Shown piece by piece: positions 1-8,389 of a DNA stretch of 37,175 bases. Within the stretch, counting starts at the first letter, position 1, and the number at the start of each line of letters is the position of its first letter. A program made the translations under genes and the position numbers. This DNA is from Syntrophomonadaceae bacterium (GTDB taxonomy: Bacteria > Bacillota > Dethiobacteria > DTU022). The stretch covers positions 1-37,175 of the forward strand of contig SKPH01000044.1 of NCBI GenBank assembly GCA_007119615.1, in the 5' to 3' direction. The notes beneath the pieces are model-generated. The model did no database searches and was not told the DNA's origin. It was given only the letters and a program-made list of their open reading frames with translations.

Positions 1-773
1 ACCGGGTTGCCCTTCTGTCCGCCGGTGGTGTCCTGACCGGCCTGGAAAAAGTTATGGCTGGATCTCCACGAAAAGTATTTTCCCTTAACCGCCCTCCCGG
101 TCATCATGCCGAACGCAGCAGAGCAATGGGGTTTTGTCTTTTTAACAATGTTGCGATTGCTGCTGCAGCAGCTGGGCGTGATTTCGGCTTGCAGAGGATC
201 GCTATCATGGACTGGGATGTTCATCACGGCAACGGAACCCAGCATGCGTTTGAAGATAAAAGTGAAGTTTTATTTATTTCAACCCACCAGAGTCCCGCTT
301 ACCCCGGTACAGGTGGTATGAAGGAGACCGGCCGGGGTAATGGAGAGGGCTTTACTGTTAATATTCCCCTGCCTGCAGGCTGCGGTGATGCAGAATATGC
401 CCTCTTTTTTGACCAGGTGATTATTCCGGTTCTCGATCAGTATAAGCCTGAGCTGATAATAATCTCTTCGGGTCACGATGCTTACCGTCAGGATCCGCTG
501 GCCGGTATGTCGCTCACGCACGGTGGCTTCTACTATATGGCAGGTGTGATGGCTGCTGCCGCCGATCGCTGGTCCGGTGGAAAGGTCCTGCTGGGTCTCG
601 AGGGCGGCTATCACCTGGAGGGCCAATCCGGTGCCGTAATCCAGATTTTGAATGCCATGGGCCGATGGGGTCTGCCGGTTACCGAGCACGCTCCCGACCT
701 GAAACCTTTAAAACACGCTCAACAGCGCCTGGAGGAAGTAATCGAAGTGCAGCGCGCATACTGGGATCTTTAA
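1..773 (+). CDS. Histone deacetylase family (AcuC-like) protein, 5' truncated
   Basis: Zn-dependent deacetylase of the arginase/HDAC fold; bacterial members remove acetyl groups from lysines or small acetylated amines. The frame is open from base 3 to the window edge, so the ATG at 54 in the ORF track is internal and the true start lies upstream; 256 residues are visible. Motifs seen are RPPGHHA (catalytic His pair), DWDVHHGNGT (metal ligands), SGHDAYRQDPLAG (HDxxxxDPL) and LEGGYHLEG near the C-terminus. The exact substrate (acetoin-utilisation AcuC, acetylpolyamine or protein) cannot be told from this fragment. It ends in TAA, with no clear intrinsic terminator behind it. Confidence 0.93.
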   Translation, partial: RVALLSAGGVLTGLEKVMAGSPRKVFSLNRPPGHHAERSRAMGFCLFNNVAIAAAAAGRDFGLQRIAIMDWDVHHGNGTQHAFEDKSEVLFISTHQSPAYPGTGGMKETGRGNGEGFTVNIPLPAGCGDAEYALFFDQVIIPVLDQYKPELIIISSGHDAYRQDPLAGMSLTHGGFYYMAGVMAAAADRWSGGKVLLGLEGGYHLEGQSGAVIQILNAMGRWGLPVTEHAPDLKPLKHAQQRLEEVIEVQRAYWDL

Positions 774-849
774 TTTCCGGTCCCGGTCATTTTTGGATCC
801 GTATTCAGAAGCCTCCACTTCCAGGCACTCTGCCAGATCAGAGATCGGA

Positions 850-884
850 GCCGGGGATATCCCCGGCATTAATTGATATCCCCG
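850..884. repeat. 18-bp palindrome with repeated half-site
   Basis: A perfect palindrome GCCGGGGATATCCCCGGC (850-867) is followed by a second copy of GATATCCCCG at 875-884 (first copy 856-865). It has no T-run, so it is a poor intrinsic terminator. It could be a protein-binding site or a weak 3'-end structure for the upstream deacetylase gene; its function is unknown. Confidence 0.5.
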
Positions 885-900
885 ATACCGTTTTCCTTCC

Positions 901-960
901 GATCAACTTAATTGAAGGTTAAGAGCCACTGATTATCAACCCCAATTAAGGGCCTTGATC
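901..960. repeat. Imperfect inverted repeat upstream of DUF1015 gene
   Basis: GATCAACTTAATTG (901-914) is matched by CAATTAAG (943-950) plus TTGATC (955-960), giving 14 paired positions with a 4-nt bulge and a loop of about 28 nt. TTGATC also lies 17 bp from TGTTAA (978-983), a weak sigma-A-like pair, so the repeat may overlap the promoter of the DUF1015 gene. This is inference from sequence symmetry only. Confidence 0.4.
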
Positions 961-1025
961 CAAAGTAGCTCGGGCAGTGTTAAACTTAAAAACAATATGA
1001 TCCGTTCAATACCAGGAGGGAATTA

Positions 1026-2300
1026 ATGGCTGTTATCAGACCGTTTAAAGGAATCAGGTTTAACCGGGAAAAGGTAAACGATCCGGGCCGGGTAATCACC
1101 CCACCATATGACGTGATCGACAGACCGGAGCAGGAAAGGCTGCATCAGCTCAGTCCTTACAATATAATCCGCCTTGAATATGGGAAAATCTATCCTGATG
1201 ACAATGAAATCGAAAACCGCTACAGCAGGGCCGCCGAAACTCTTAACCTGTGGCTTAAAAATGAAATTCTTAAACCCGACAGCAGGAAAAGTTACTATTT
1301 ATATGAACAGCGGTATACTTATAACCGGCAGGAATTTAAGCGCCGCGGTGTAGTTGCCGCTCTCAAACTTCAACCTTATTCAGATCATGTGATCCTGAGA
1401 CATGAACGGACTATGGCCGCCCCAAAAGCCGACCGTCTGGAACTCTTAACCCGCACCCGAACTAATATCAGTCCGATTTTTACCCTGATGCCGGATCCGG
1501 AAAACAGGATTAAAGATTATTTTGCTATAATAGAGGAGTACAAACCGCTAGTAGATCTGGGTGCGGACTCCGGCATGGGTCACCGCCTCTGGAACATAAC
1601 GGATCAAGCTATTCAGGAAGAGTTGACCGCATACCTTTCTCCGCAACCCCTGCTTATAGCGGACGGCCATCACCGTTACGAAACGGCCCTGAATTTTTAT
1701 CAGAATTCTGATCATGGTAAGACCCCGGGGGCGGGATATATTCTGTCGATCATGGTCTGTATGAATGATCCGGGCCTGCTGGTTCTGCCTACCCACCGCC
1801 TGGTTAGCGGTCTTGACAGGGAGCAAAAAGAGAACCTGTTCAATGCAGTGAAAAATAACTTCAAAATGGTGGAACGGGGGAGTCCCGGTGAGTTGAACAG
1901 GGGAAAATATCTGGGTGAGCTGGCTTCGCTGAGCCGCGAAAAATGCGGATTAGGTTTTATTACCGGTGAGCAGTCGTACCTTCTGATTCCTGAAGGTGAA
2001 AGCTGCGGTGAAACTCTTCCGGTGTCTCTGCTGCATGAGAGGTTGCTGAAACCGGTACTCTCACCCGGTGCAGGCGGCGAGGCTGATAAAGATTTAATCA
2101 GCTTCCCTCACGACATCGAAACTGTGCTGAAAGCAGTTGTTTCCGGATCGGCGGATGCTGCGTTTATTCTTGAAACAATCCGGGCGCCGGAAGTCCTGGA
2201 CCGCGCCGGAAAAGGCCTGGTTATGCCTCAAAAATCAACCTTTTTCTATCCAAAACTGCCCGGCGGCCTGGTCCTCTACAACATGGATCTCAGCTGGTAA
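1026..2300 (+). CDS. DUF1015 family protein
   Basis: A 424-residue protein recognisable as DUF1015 by its N-terminal MAVIRPFKGIRFN and by the ADGHHRYETAL motif near residues 212-222. The length is normal for the family. The ATG follows AGGAGGG by 4-5 nt. The family is widespread in anaerobes, but I know of no established biochemical function; the conserved His-rich motif suggests an enzyme or binding site, which is inference. No membrane segment or signal peptide is visible. It stands alone between the deacetylase fragment and the rpsB promoter, so its neighbours say little about its role. Confidence 0.92.
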   Translation: MAVIRPFKGIRFNREKVNDPGRVITPPYDVIDRPEQERLHQLSPYNIIRLEYGKIYPDDNEIENRYSRAAETLNLWLKNEILKPDSRKSYYLYEQRYTYNRQEFKRRGVVAALKLQPYSDHVILRHERTMAAPKADRLELLTRTRTNISPIFTLMPDPENRIKDYFAIIEEYKPLVDLGADSGMGHRLWNITDQAIQEELTAYLSPQPLLIADGHHRYETALNFYQNSDHGKTPGAGYILSIMVCMNDPGLLVLPTHRLVSGLDREQKENLFNAVKNNFKMVERGSPGELNRGKYLGELASLSREKCGLGFITGEQSYLLIPEGESCGETLPVSLLHERLLKPVLSPGAGGEADKDLISFPHDIETVLKAVVSGSADAAFILETIRAPEVLDRAGKGLVMPQKSTFFYPKLPGGLVLYNMDLSW

Positions 2301-2351
2301 TGAATATTTCCTGGTGTTGTCTCTTTCTGATCGGCAATGTCCCTTTTTCCA

Positions 2352-2380
2352 TTGCCAGGATTGGTGAACTATGCTATACT
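2352..2380 (+). promoter_or_regulatory. Sigma-A promoter for rpsB-tsf
   Basis: TTGCCA (2352-2357), a 17-bp spacer and TATACT (2375-2380), with TG one base upstream of the -10 (extended -10). The predicted transcript begins near 2386, leaving a leader of about 100 nt before rpsB. The placement matches the expected start of an rpsB operon. Confidence 0.8.
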
Positions 2381-2385
2381 ACCTC

Positions 2386-2488
2386 TGGTAATTCCAATAC
2401 GCACGCCTGACGAGTCCGGAACCGGTTGGCTGAATGCTTGGCTGCGGACTATGAACCGGGCGGAGGTAAAAACAAAGGAGGAGTTAGC
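2386..2488 (+). promoter_or_regulatory. rpsB 5' leader with candidate stem-loop
   Basis: An untranslated leader of about 100 nt between the predicted start site and the UUG of rpsB. AGTCCG (2413-2418) can pair with CGGACT (2445-2450) around a 26-nt loop holding ACCGG and GGC/GCTTGGC elements. Ribosomal-protein leaders are often autoregulatory. I do not recognise a described S2 leader class here, so this is only a candidate. Confidence 0.35.
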
Positions 2489-3391
2489 TTGGCCAGAGTA
2501 AGTATGAAGCAGTTGTTGGAAGCGGGGGTCCATTTCGGACATCAAACCCGGCGCTGGAACCCGAAAATGAAAAACTTTATCTTCACCGAAAGAAACGGGA
2601 TTTATATTATTGACCTGCAAAAAACGGTAAAACTGATGGATACGGCCTATAATTTTGTGCGGGACCTGGTTGCCGATGGAGGCAACATTATTTTTGTGGG
2701 AACCAAAAAGCAGGCTCAGGAATCGATCCGCCTCGAAGCGGAAAGAAGCGGGGCCCATTATGTTAATCACCGCTGGCTCGGTGGGATGTTAACTAATTTT
2801 AACACCATCCGCAAACGTATCGACCGGATGATTAAACTGGAGCAGATGGAAGTTGACGGTACTTTTGAACGTTTAACAAAAAAAGAAGTGCTCACCCTTT
2901 TAAACGAAAAAGAACGCCTGATGAAGTTTCTTAGCGGTATCCGCAGTATGAAAAAACTGCCTGATGCGATATATGTGGTCGATCCGCGGAAAGAAAAAAT
3001 TGCAGTGGCTGAAGCTAGAAAGCTCGATATACCGGTAATTGCGATTGTCGATACAAACTGCGATCCTGATGAGATAGATTACTTGATTCCGGGCAATGAT
3101 GACGCGATCAGGGCTGTAAAATTAATCACTTCGGTTATGGCCGATGCCGTGCTGGAAGGAAAACAGATAATCGAATCGGCGAAAGAAACTGAAGCAGCTG
3201 AAGCGGAAGCCGAAAAAGAAGTTATGAAGATTGAGACTGAAACTCCGGCACCTGAAATGGCGACCCCGCCTGTCGCTCCCGACAGTATTGAAGAAATAGC
3301 TGAAGAAGCTGAAGCATCCGGGGCGCCTGAAGACGTTGAAGTGGAAATTAAAGAAGAAGTCAATACCGAGACAGGCAGCGAAGAAAAATAA
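2489..3391 (+). CDS. rpsB: 30S ribosomal protein S2 with acidic C-terminal extension
   Basis: Ribosomal protein S2, which joins the 30S subunit late and lies near S1 and the mRNA exit. I start it at the UUG at 2489, behind AAAGGAGG, giving [23 protein letters not shown]. The ORF-track start at 2426 adds 21 non-homologous residues inside the leader. The core (about residues 1-226) has the classic S2 signatures [34 protein letters not shown] and [14 protein letters not shown]. Residues of roughly 227-300 form an extra Glu/Ala/Pro-rich acidic tail, making the protein 300 residues against a usual 230-260. It is first in the operon with tsf. Confidence 0.97.
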   Translation: MARVSMKQLLEAGVHFGHQTRRWNPKMKNFIFTERNGIYIIDLQKTVKLMDTAYNFVRDLVADGGNIIFVGTKKQAQESIRLEAERSGAHYVNHRWLGGMLTNFNTIRKRIDRMIKLEQMEVDGTFERLTKKEVLTLLNEKERLMKFLSGIRSMKKLPDAIYVVDPRKEKIAVAEARKLDIPVIAIVDTNCDPDEIDYLIPGNDDAIRAVKLITSVMADAVLEGKQIIESAKETEAAEAEAEKEVMKIETETPAPEMATPPVAPDSIEEIAEEAEASGAPEDVEVEIKEEVNTETGSEEK

Positions 3392-3405
3392 GCAGATCAG
3401 TAACC

Positions 3406-3430
3406 GGCAGCTATTTCGCTGGAGGCTGCC
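3406..3430 (+). promoter_or_regulatory. rpsB-tsf intergenic stem-loop
   Basis: GGCAGC (3406-3411) pairs with GCTGCC (3425-3430) over a 13-nt loop in the 112-bp rpsB-tsf spacer. There is no T-run, so it is not a standard terminator. It may tune the S2:EF-Ts ratio by processing or mRNA stability. This is inferred from sequence only. Confidence 0.3.
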
Positions 3431-3503
3431 AATTCGCGGACCCGGCGGGCTGCCGTCAGTGGATGCTGTAAGGGATGAAGTAATTGTAGAGGAGTGGACA
3501 TAG

Positions 3504-4136
3504 ATGCACATTGATGCGAAGACAGTTAAAGCTCTGCGCGAAAAAACAGGCGCAGGGATGATGGATTGCAAAAAGGCTCTACAGGAAGCAGGCGGAGACG
3601 AGGAGAAGGCAGTTGATATTCTCAGGGAAAAAGGATTGTCAGCGGCCGCACGCAGATCCGGGCGGGCTGCAAACCAGGGTATTGTCGATTCATATATTCA
3701 CCTCGGCGGTAAAATAGGTGTCCTGGTTGAAGTGAACTGTGAGACCGACTTTGTTGCCCGCAATGATGAGTTTAAGGAATTTGTCCGCAATATCTGTTTG
3801 CAGGTAGCTGCGACAAACCCCGCTTATCTGAAGAAAGAAGATGTTCCGGAAAATATTCTTGAGAAGGAACGCCAGATTATTAAAACCCAGGCTTTAAATG
3901 AGGGCAAGCCGGAAAAAGTAATTGAAAAAATTATCGAAGGCCGTCTTGATAAGTTTTATCGTGAAAACTGTCTGATGGAACAGGCTTTTGTTAAAGATGA
4001 AGATATAACCATTACGGAGTTGTTGACCGGCCTGATTGCCAGGATTGGCGAGAACATTGTAGTCAGGCGTTTCAGCCGTTTCGAGGTCGGCGAAGGTCTC
4101 GATTCTGACACCGGCAGTTCATGCTGCTGCGGCTAA
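3504..4136 (+). CDS. tsf: Elongation factor Ts
   Basis: Guanine-nucleotide exchange factor for EF-Tu. The 210-residue protein is the short EF-Ts form. Seen are the N-terminal UBA-like part ([25 protein letters not shown]), the EF-Tu contact motif [13 protein letters not shown], and one coiled-coil/core half ending in RFEVGEGL. The ATG follows GAGGAG with normal spacing. It ends with an unusual SSCCCG tail carrying three consecutive cysteines. It is co-directional with rpsB and closed by a strong intrinsic terminator. Confidence 0.97.
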   Translation: MHIDAKTVKALREKTGAGMMDCKKALQEAGGDEEKAVDILREKGLSAAARRSGRAANQGIVDSYIHLGGKIGVLVEVNCETDFVARNDEFKEFVRNICLQVAATNPAYLKKEDVPENILEKERQIIKTQALNEGKPEKVIEKIIEGRLDKFYRENCLMEQAFVKDEDITITELLTGLIARIGENIVVRRFSRFEVGEGLDSDTGSSCCCG

Positions 4137-4144
4137 GCGGACTT

Positions 4145-4174
4145 AAAAAGAACACTGAAAAGTGTTCTTTTTTT
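4145..4174 (+). terminator. Intrinsic terminator after tsf
   Basis: AAAAAGAACACT (4145-4156), a GAAA tetraloop, and AGTGTTCTTTTT (4161-4172), continuing into a T-run. The 12-bp stem is perfect, and its A/T-rich base could also work on the opposite strand. It closes the rpsB-tsf unit. Confidence 0.9.
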
Positions 4175-4213
4175 AAACAAAGTTATTACGTTTGAAGGTT
4201 GTTTATGAATATT

Positions 4214-4220
4214 TGTCGAA
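4214..4220 (+). promoter_or_regulatory. Candidate Spo0A box upstream of pyrH
   Basis: TGTCGAA, identical to the core of the Spo0A binding site, within an A/T-rich flank (ATTTGTCGAATT), 26 bp before pyrH and in the gap after the tsf terminator. A 7-mer is expected several times by chance in a window this size, so confidence is low. Confidence 0.2.
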
Positions 4221-4224
4221 TTAA

Positions 4225-4965
<741 letters not shown>

Positions 4966-4968
4966 TTT

Positions 4969-5526
4969 ATGTTAGACGAAATTTATGCTGAAACTGAAGA
5001 GCGAATGGAAAAGGTTATAGCAGCTTTTCAGCGTGAACTTGCTACCCTGCGTGCAGGAAGGGCAACACCAACTCTACTTGATCGAATTGAAGTTGATTAT
5101 TACGGTACACCGACACCTTTAAACCAGCTGGCCGGAGTATCGGCGCCGGAATCTCGCCTGCTGGTTATTCAGCCATGGGATAAACAGGCTATGGGCGATA
5201 TTGAAAAAGCGATCCTGAAATCCGACCTGGGATTAACGCCTTCTAACGATGGCAGCGTAATCAGGTTGACCATTCCCCAGTTAACGGAGGAGCGGCGTTT
5301 GGAGCTGGTTAAATTTTTACGCAAAAGAGCCGAAGAGAGCAAAGTGAGTATTCGCAATATCCGGCGGGACTCAAATGACATGGTTAAGCAGCTGGAAAAA
5401 GACAGTGAAATAACTGAAGATGAATACAGGCGGGCCCAGGATAGTATTCAGGAAACGACAAACAATAAAACCGAGAAGATCGATGAAATCCTGACAGCAA
5501 AAGAAAAAGAAATGATGGAAGTATAA
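4969..5526 (+). CDS. frr: Ribosome recycling factor
   Basis: A tRNA-shaped factor that, with EF-G, splits post-termination ribosomes. It is 185 residues, the exact family length. Signatures are LRAGRATPTLLDRIEVDYYGTPTPLNQLA and VSIRNIRRDSND, followed by the long C-terminal helix of the three-helix bundle. The ATG follows GGTGGGTGA. It is coupled to pyrH by a 3-bp gap and followed by an intrinsic terminator. Confidence 0.97.
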   Translation: MLDEIYAETEERMEKVIAAFQRELATLRAGRATPTLLDRIEVDYYGTPTPLNQLAGVSAPESRLLVIQPWDKQAMGDIEKAILKSDLGLTPSNDGSVIRLTIPQLTEERRLELVKFLRKRAEESKVSIRNIRRDSNDMVKQLEKDSEITEDEYRRAQDSIQETTNNKTEKIDEILTAKEKEMMEV

Positions 5527-5550
5527 AAGGATGTTTAAAGGCAACAAGAG

Positions 5551-5590
5551 ACGGCTCTCTCTTGAAAAGTAAGGGAGAGCTGTTATTTTT
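5551..5590 (+). terminator. Intrinsic terminator after frr
   Basis: ACGGCTCTCTCTT (5551-5563) pairs with AAGGGAGAGCTGT (5571-5583), 13 positions including two G-U pairs, with a 7-nt loop, followed by TATTTTT. It separates pyrH-frr from uppS, although the uppS start lies only a few bases past the T-run, so read-through probably feeds uppS-cdsA. Confidence 0.82.
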
Positions 5591-5595
5591 AAACA

Positions 5596-6351
5596 ATGAG
5601 GTTAGCCCTGAAAATGAACGAGCGTGAACAGGAACTTAAAAATAAAATCGATCCCGAAAATATCCCACACCATGTTGCGATCATAATGGACGGAAACGGC
5701 CGCTGGGCTGCTGAAAAAGGATTGCCCCGCCATGAAGGGCACAGGCAGGGCGTGGAGACGGTTCGGTCGACAGTGAGGAACAGCAGCGACCTCGGGATTG
5801 GAATACTTACGCTTTTTGCATTTTCCACGGAGAACTGGCAACGGCCTGTCCGGGAAGTCAACTACCTGATGAGCCTCCCTGAAAAATATTTTCAGACTGA
5901 ACTGCCTGAACTAATGCGTAATAATGTCCGGGTCAGGTTGATCGGCGACAGTAAAAGACTGCCCCGTAAAGTTCAAAAAGCGGTAAATGACGGTGCTGAA
6001 AAAACAAAGAATAATACCGGTATGGTCCTTAATTTTGCTCTTAACTACGGTTCACGGGCGGAAATATTGATGGCTGTCAATAAAATGATCGAAGACGCTG
6101 CAAGTGGCCGGCTGAAGGGAAAGATCAATGAAAACATTTTTTCCAGCTACCTTTATACTGCCGGGCTTCCTGATCCGGACCTCTTGATCCGGACCAGCGG
6201 CGAACAAAGAATCAGTAATTTTTTACTCTGGCAGCTGGCTTACAGTGAACTCTGGTTTACCGATGTCTACTGGCCTGATTTTTCAATGTTCCACCTGCTG
6301 GTGGCTGTGGATGGCTATCAGCAGCGCAAACGAAGGTTCGGAAAAATCTGA
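5596..6351 (+). CDS. uppS: Isoprenyl transferase (undecaprenyl diphosphate synthase)
   Basis: cis-Prenyltransferase adding isopentenyl units to farnesyl diphosphate to make the C55 lipid carrier of peptidoglycan synthesis. Seen are IIMDGNGRWA (catalytic Asp about residue 32), the GHRQG loop, FSTENWQRP, and LIRTSGEQRISNFLLWQLAYSELWF near the C-terminus. Neither ATG has an ideal SD: 5596 has none, while the in-frame ATG at 5614 has GAGG about 12 nt upstream and gives a protein 6 residues shorter. It leads the lipid genes cdsA, dxr, rseP and ispG. Confidence 0.95.
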   Translation: MRLALKMNEREQELKNKIDPENIPHHVAIIMDGNGRWAAEKGLPRHEGHRQGVETVRSTVRNSSDLGIGILTLFAFSTENWQRPVREVNYLMSLPEKYFQTELPELMRNNVRVRLIGDSKRLPRKVQKAVNDGAEKTKNNTGMVLNFALNYGSRAEILMAVNKMIEDAASGRLKGKINENIFSSYLYTAGLPDPDLLIRTSGEQRISNFLLWQLAYSELWFTDVYWPDFSMFHLLVAVDGYQQRKRRFGKI

Positions 6352-6406
6352 ACGGTATAAATTTGGTCTGCTTTGCACAAAATCTAAACTAATCCGGTGA
6401 TAATTA

Positions 6407-7207
6407 ATGTTGTATCAAAGGGTAATATCAGCTTTAGTCGCGATCCCGATTGTAATTGGTGCTGTATATTCAGGTGGTTTCTGGTATGCTCTATTGCTTT
6501 TACTGGTTACGAACCTGGGAGTATATGAGTACAATGATATTTTGAAGGGCCGTAATTACAAAGCTCCTCCTGTTCTAAGTTTCATTAGTGTGAGCTTGTT
6601 TTTAATAATAATCTTTTTTGAACAGCTTGAGCTGATCTACCCCCTGGTTGTTTTGACATTTTTAATCCTTTTTGTTTCCGCCCTGTTTAAGATGAAGCAG
6701 GAGAGCATCTCTGATTCTGCGCTTTCCCTATGGGGTGTTATTTACCTGGGCGGTTTGTGTGGATACTTACTGCTCTTAAGAATGATGCCGGAGGGAGCCA
6801 CTTACACTTACCTGCTCCTGGCCGGGGTTTGGATCCATGATGCATCGGCCTATTTTATCGGAATAAAATGGGGGTTTCGCAAGTTTGCGCCCCAGATTAG
6901 TCCGAAAAAATCAGTAGAGGGTTCTCTGGCCGGTATTGGCGGTACAGTGGTGATATTTTTTTCCGTTTCGATCTTATTTCCCGGGCTGATACCTTTAAAC
7001 CCGGCCCAGGTTGTCATCCTGGCCCTGGGCCTGGCGGTATTCGCCCAGCTGGGCGATCTGTTGGAATCGGCCTTGAAACGGCAGATGAACGTAAAGGATT
7101 CGAGCGGGATTATTCCCGGCCATGGGGGAGTTCTGGATCGCCTTGACAGCTTAATGCTGACAGCGCCGTTTGTATATTACTTTTTCCAATTTATGAATTA
7201 TATTTAA
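6407..7207 (+). CDS. cdsA: Phosphatidate cytidylyltransferase
   Basis: Integral membrane CDP-diacylglycerol synthase (CTP + phosphatidate), the branch point for anionic phospholipids. The 266 residues are mostly hydrophobic, with about seven or eight membrane segments. The C-terminus carries the CdsA signature, read here as SALKRQMNVKDSSGIIPGHGGVLDRLDSLM, with the catalytic KD and HGG-DRxD elements. Upstream SPKKSVEGSLAG is also typical. The SD is GGTGAT, matching the 3' half of the anti-SD complement. It lies between uppS and dxr as in B. subtilis. Confidence 0.96.
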   Translation: MLYQRVISALVAIPIVIGAVYSGGFWYALLLLLVTNLGVYEYNDILKGRNYKAPPVLSFISVSLFLIIIFFEQLELIYPLVVLTFLILFVSALFKMKQESISDSALSLWGVIYLGGLCGYLLLLRMMPEGATYTYLLLAGVWIHDASAYFIGIKWGFRKFAPQISPKKSVEGSLAGIGGTVVIFFSVSILFPGLIPLNPAQVVILALGLAVFAQLGDLLESALKRQMNVKDSSGIIPGHGGVLDRLDSLMLTAPFVYYFFQFMNYI

Positions 7208-7218
7208 GGAAGGTAATT

Positions 7219-8388
7219 ATGAAAAATATTGCCGTGCTTGGTTCCACCGGCTCGATTGGGCGTCAAACCCTGGAGGTTATCAGCAACCTTGGTCCGGGCT
7301 ATAGAGTAGTTGCCCTGGCCGCAGGTAGCAACGATCGCCTGCTGGCCGAACAGGTAAAGCGTTTCAGACCTGAAATGGCTGCCCTGAGTGACATGGAAGC
7401 TGCAGGCAGGTTAGCCGAAAGGGTAAGATCTGAAAACTGTCTCGTTGAAGGAGGCCCTGACGGCCAGTTGGCAGCCGCTACCTGGCCGTCTGCCGGACTA
7501 ATCGTAATGGCCCAGGTTGGTTTCAGCGGTTTTGAGCCGCTGGTTGCCGCTCTGAAAGACGGTAAAATGATTGCATTATCAAATAAAGAGTCCCTGGTGG
7601 TCGGTGGAGAAATCCTGGAGCGGCTCGGTATGCTTGACCGGAATCGGATTTTTCCTGTTGACAGTGAACACTCGGCAATCTGGCAGTGTCTCGGCTCCCC
7701 GACATCAACTGCAGAAGTTAACCGGATCTTCTTAACTGCCTCCGGAGGACCATTTTTCGGCTGGAAAATTAAAAAACTGGAACGGGTTACTGCCGAAATG
7801 GCATTGAAGCATCCGAACTGGCAAATGGGCGCCAAGATAACCATCGATTCGGCGACGATGATGAATAAGGGCCTGGAAGCGATCGAGGCAAAATGGCTTT
7901 TCGATTTAAGCCTTGAACAAATTGAAGTAGTCATCCACCGGCAGAGCATTATTCATTCTATGGTAGAATATATAGATGGATCGATAATTGCCCAGCTTGG
8001 CCGGCCGGATATGCAGCTGCCGATTCAGTATGCGCTTACTTATCCGGAGCGGAAGGCAAGCCGAACGGAAAGATACAATCCCTTTGGTCAGACCCTGAAT
8101 TTTGAACAACCGGACCGGGAAAATTTTCCCTGCCTTGAACTGGCTTTTCAAGCTGCCCGCGCCGGTGGAACCATGCCTGCTGTTCTTAATGGAGCTAACG
8201 AAATCGCAGTGGAAAAATTTCTAAGCGGCTCGATTGGATTTACACAAATACCGCAGGTCATTGAGCGGGTTATGCTGCGTCACGACATTGTGGAAAATCC
8301 CGGCTTTGAAGATGTAATCGAAGCCGACAGCTGGTCCCGCCGAAAAGCAGCAGGGATTATTGATGAATTAACAGGAAGGGTGATTTAG
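7219..8388 (+). CDS. dxr: 1-deoxy-D-xylulose 5-phosphate reductoisomerase
   Basis: NADPH- and metal-dependent conversion of DXP to MEP, the committed step of the MEP isoprenoid pathway. The 389-residue length is normal. The N-terminal Rossmann motif GSTGSIGRQTL (8-18), SNKESLVVGGE, the metal-site region PVDSEHSAIWQC, and LTASGGPF with HPNWQMGAKITIDSATMMNKGLE are all present. The ATG follows AAGGAAGG. It sits with ispG two genes on, so two MEP enzymes share this operon with UppS, which uses their product. Confidence 0.97.
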   Translation: MKNIAVLGSTGSIGRQTLEVISNLGPGYRVVALAAGSNDRLLAEQVKRFRPEMAALSDMEAAGRLAERVRSENCLVEGGPDGQLAAATWPSAGLIVMAQVGFSGFEPLVAALKDGKMIALSNKESLVVGGEILERLGMLDRNRIFPVDSEHSAIWQCLGSPTSTAEVNRIFLTASGGPFFGWKIKKLERVTAEMALKHPNWQMGAKITIDSATMMNKGLEAIEAKWLFDLSLEQIEVVIHRQSIIHSMVEYIDGSIIAQLGRPDMQLPIQYALTYPERKASRTERYNPFGQTLNFEQPDRENFPCLELAFQAARAGGTMPAVLNGANEIAVEKFLSGSIGFTQIPQVIERVMLRHDIVENPGFEDVIEADSWSRRKAAGIIDELTGRVI

Positions 8389-8389
8389 T

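Noticed and set aside
7299-7949. Minus-strand ORF of 216 aa
   Set aside because: It lies wholly inside dxr, has no recognisable domain and no ribosome binding context; a shadow of the dxr reading frame. The same applies to 14465-15076, 29603-30268 and the other minus-strand ORFs.
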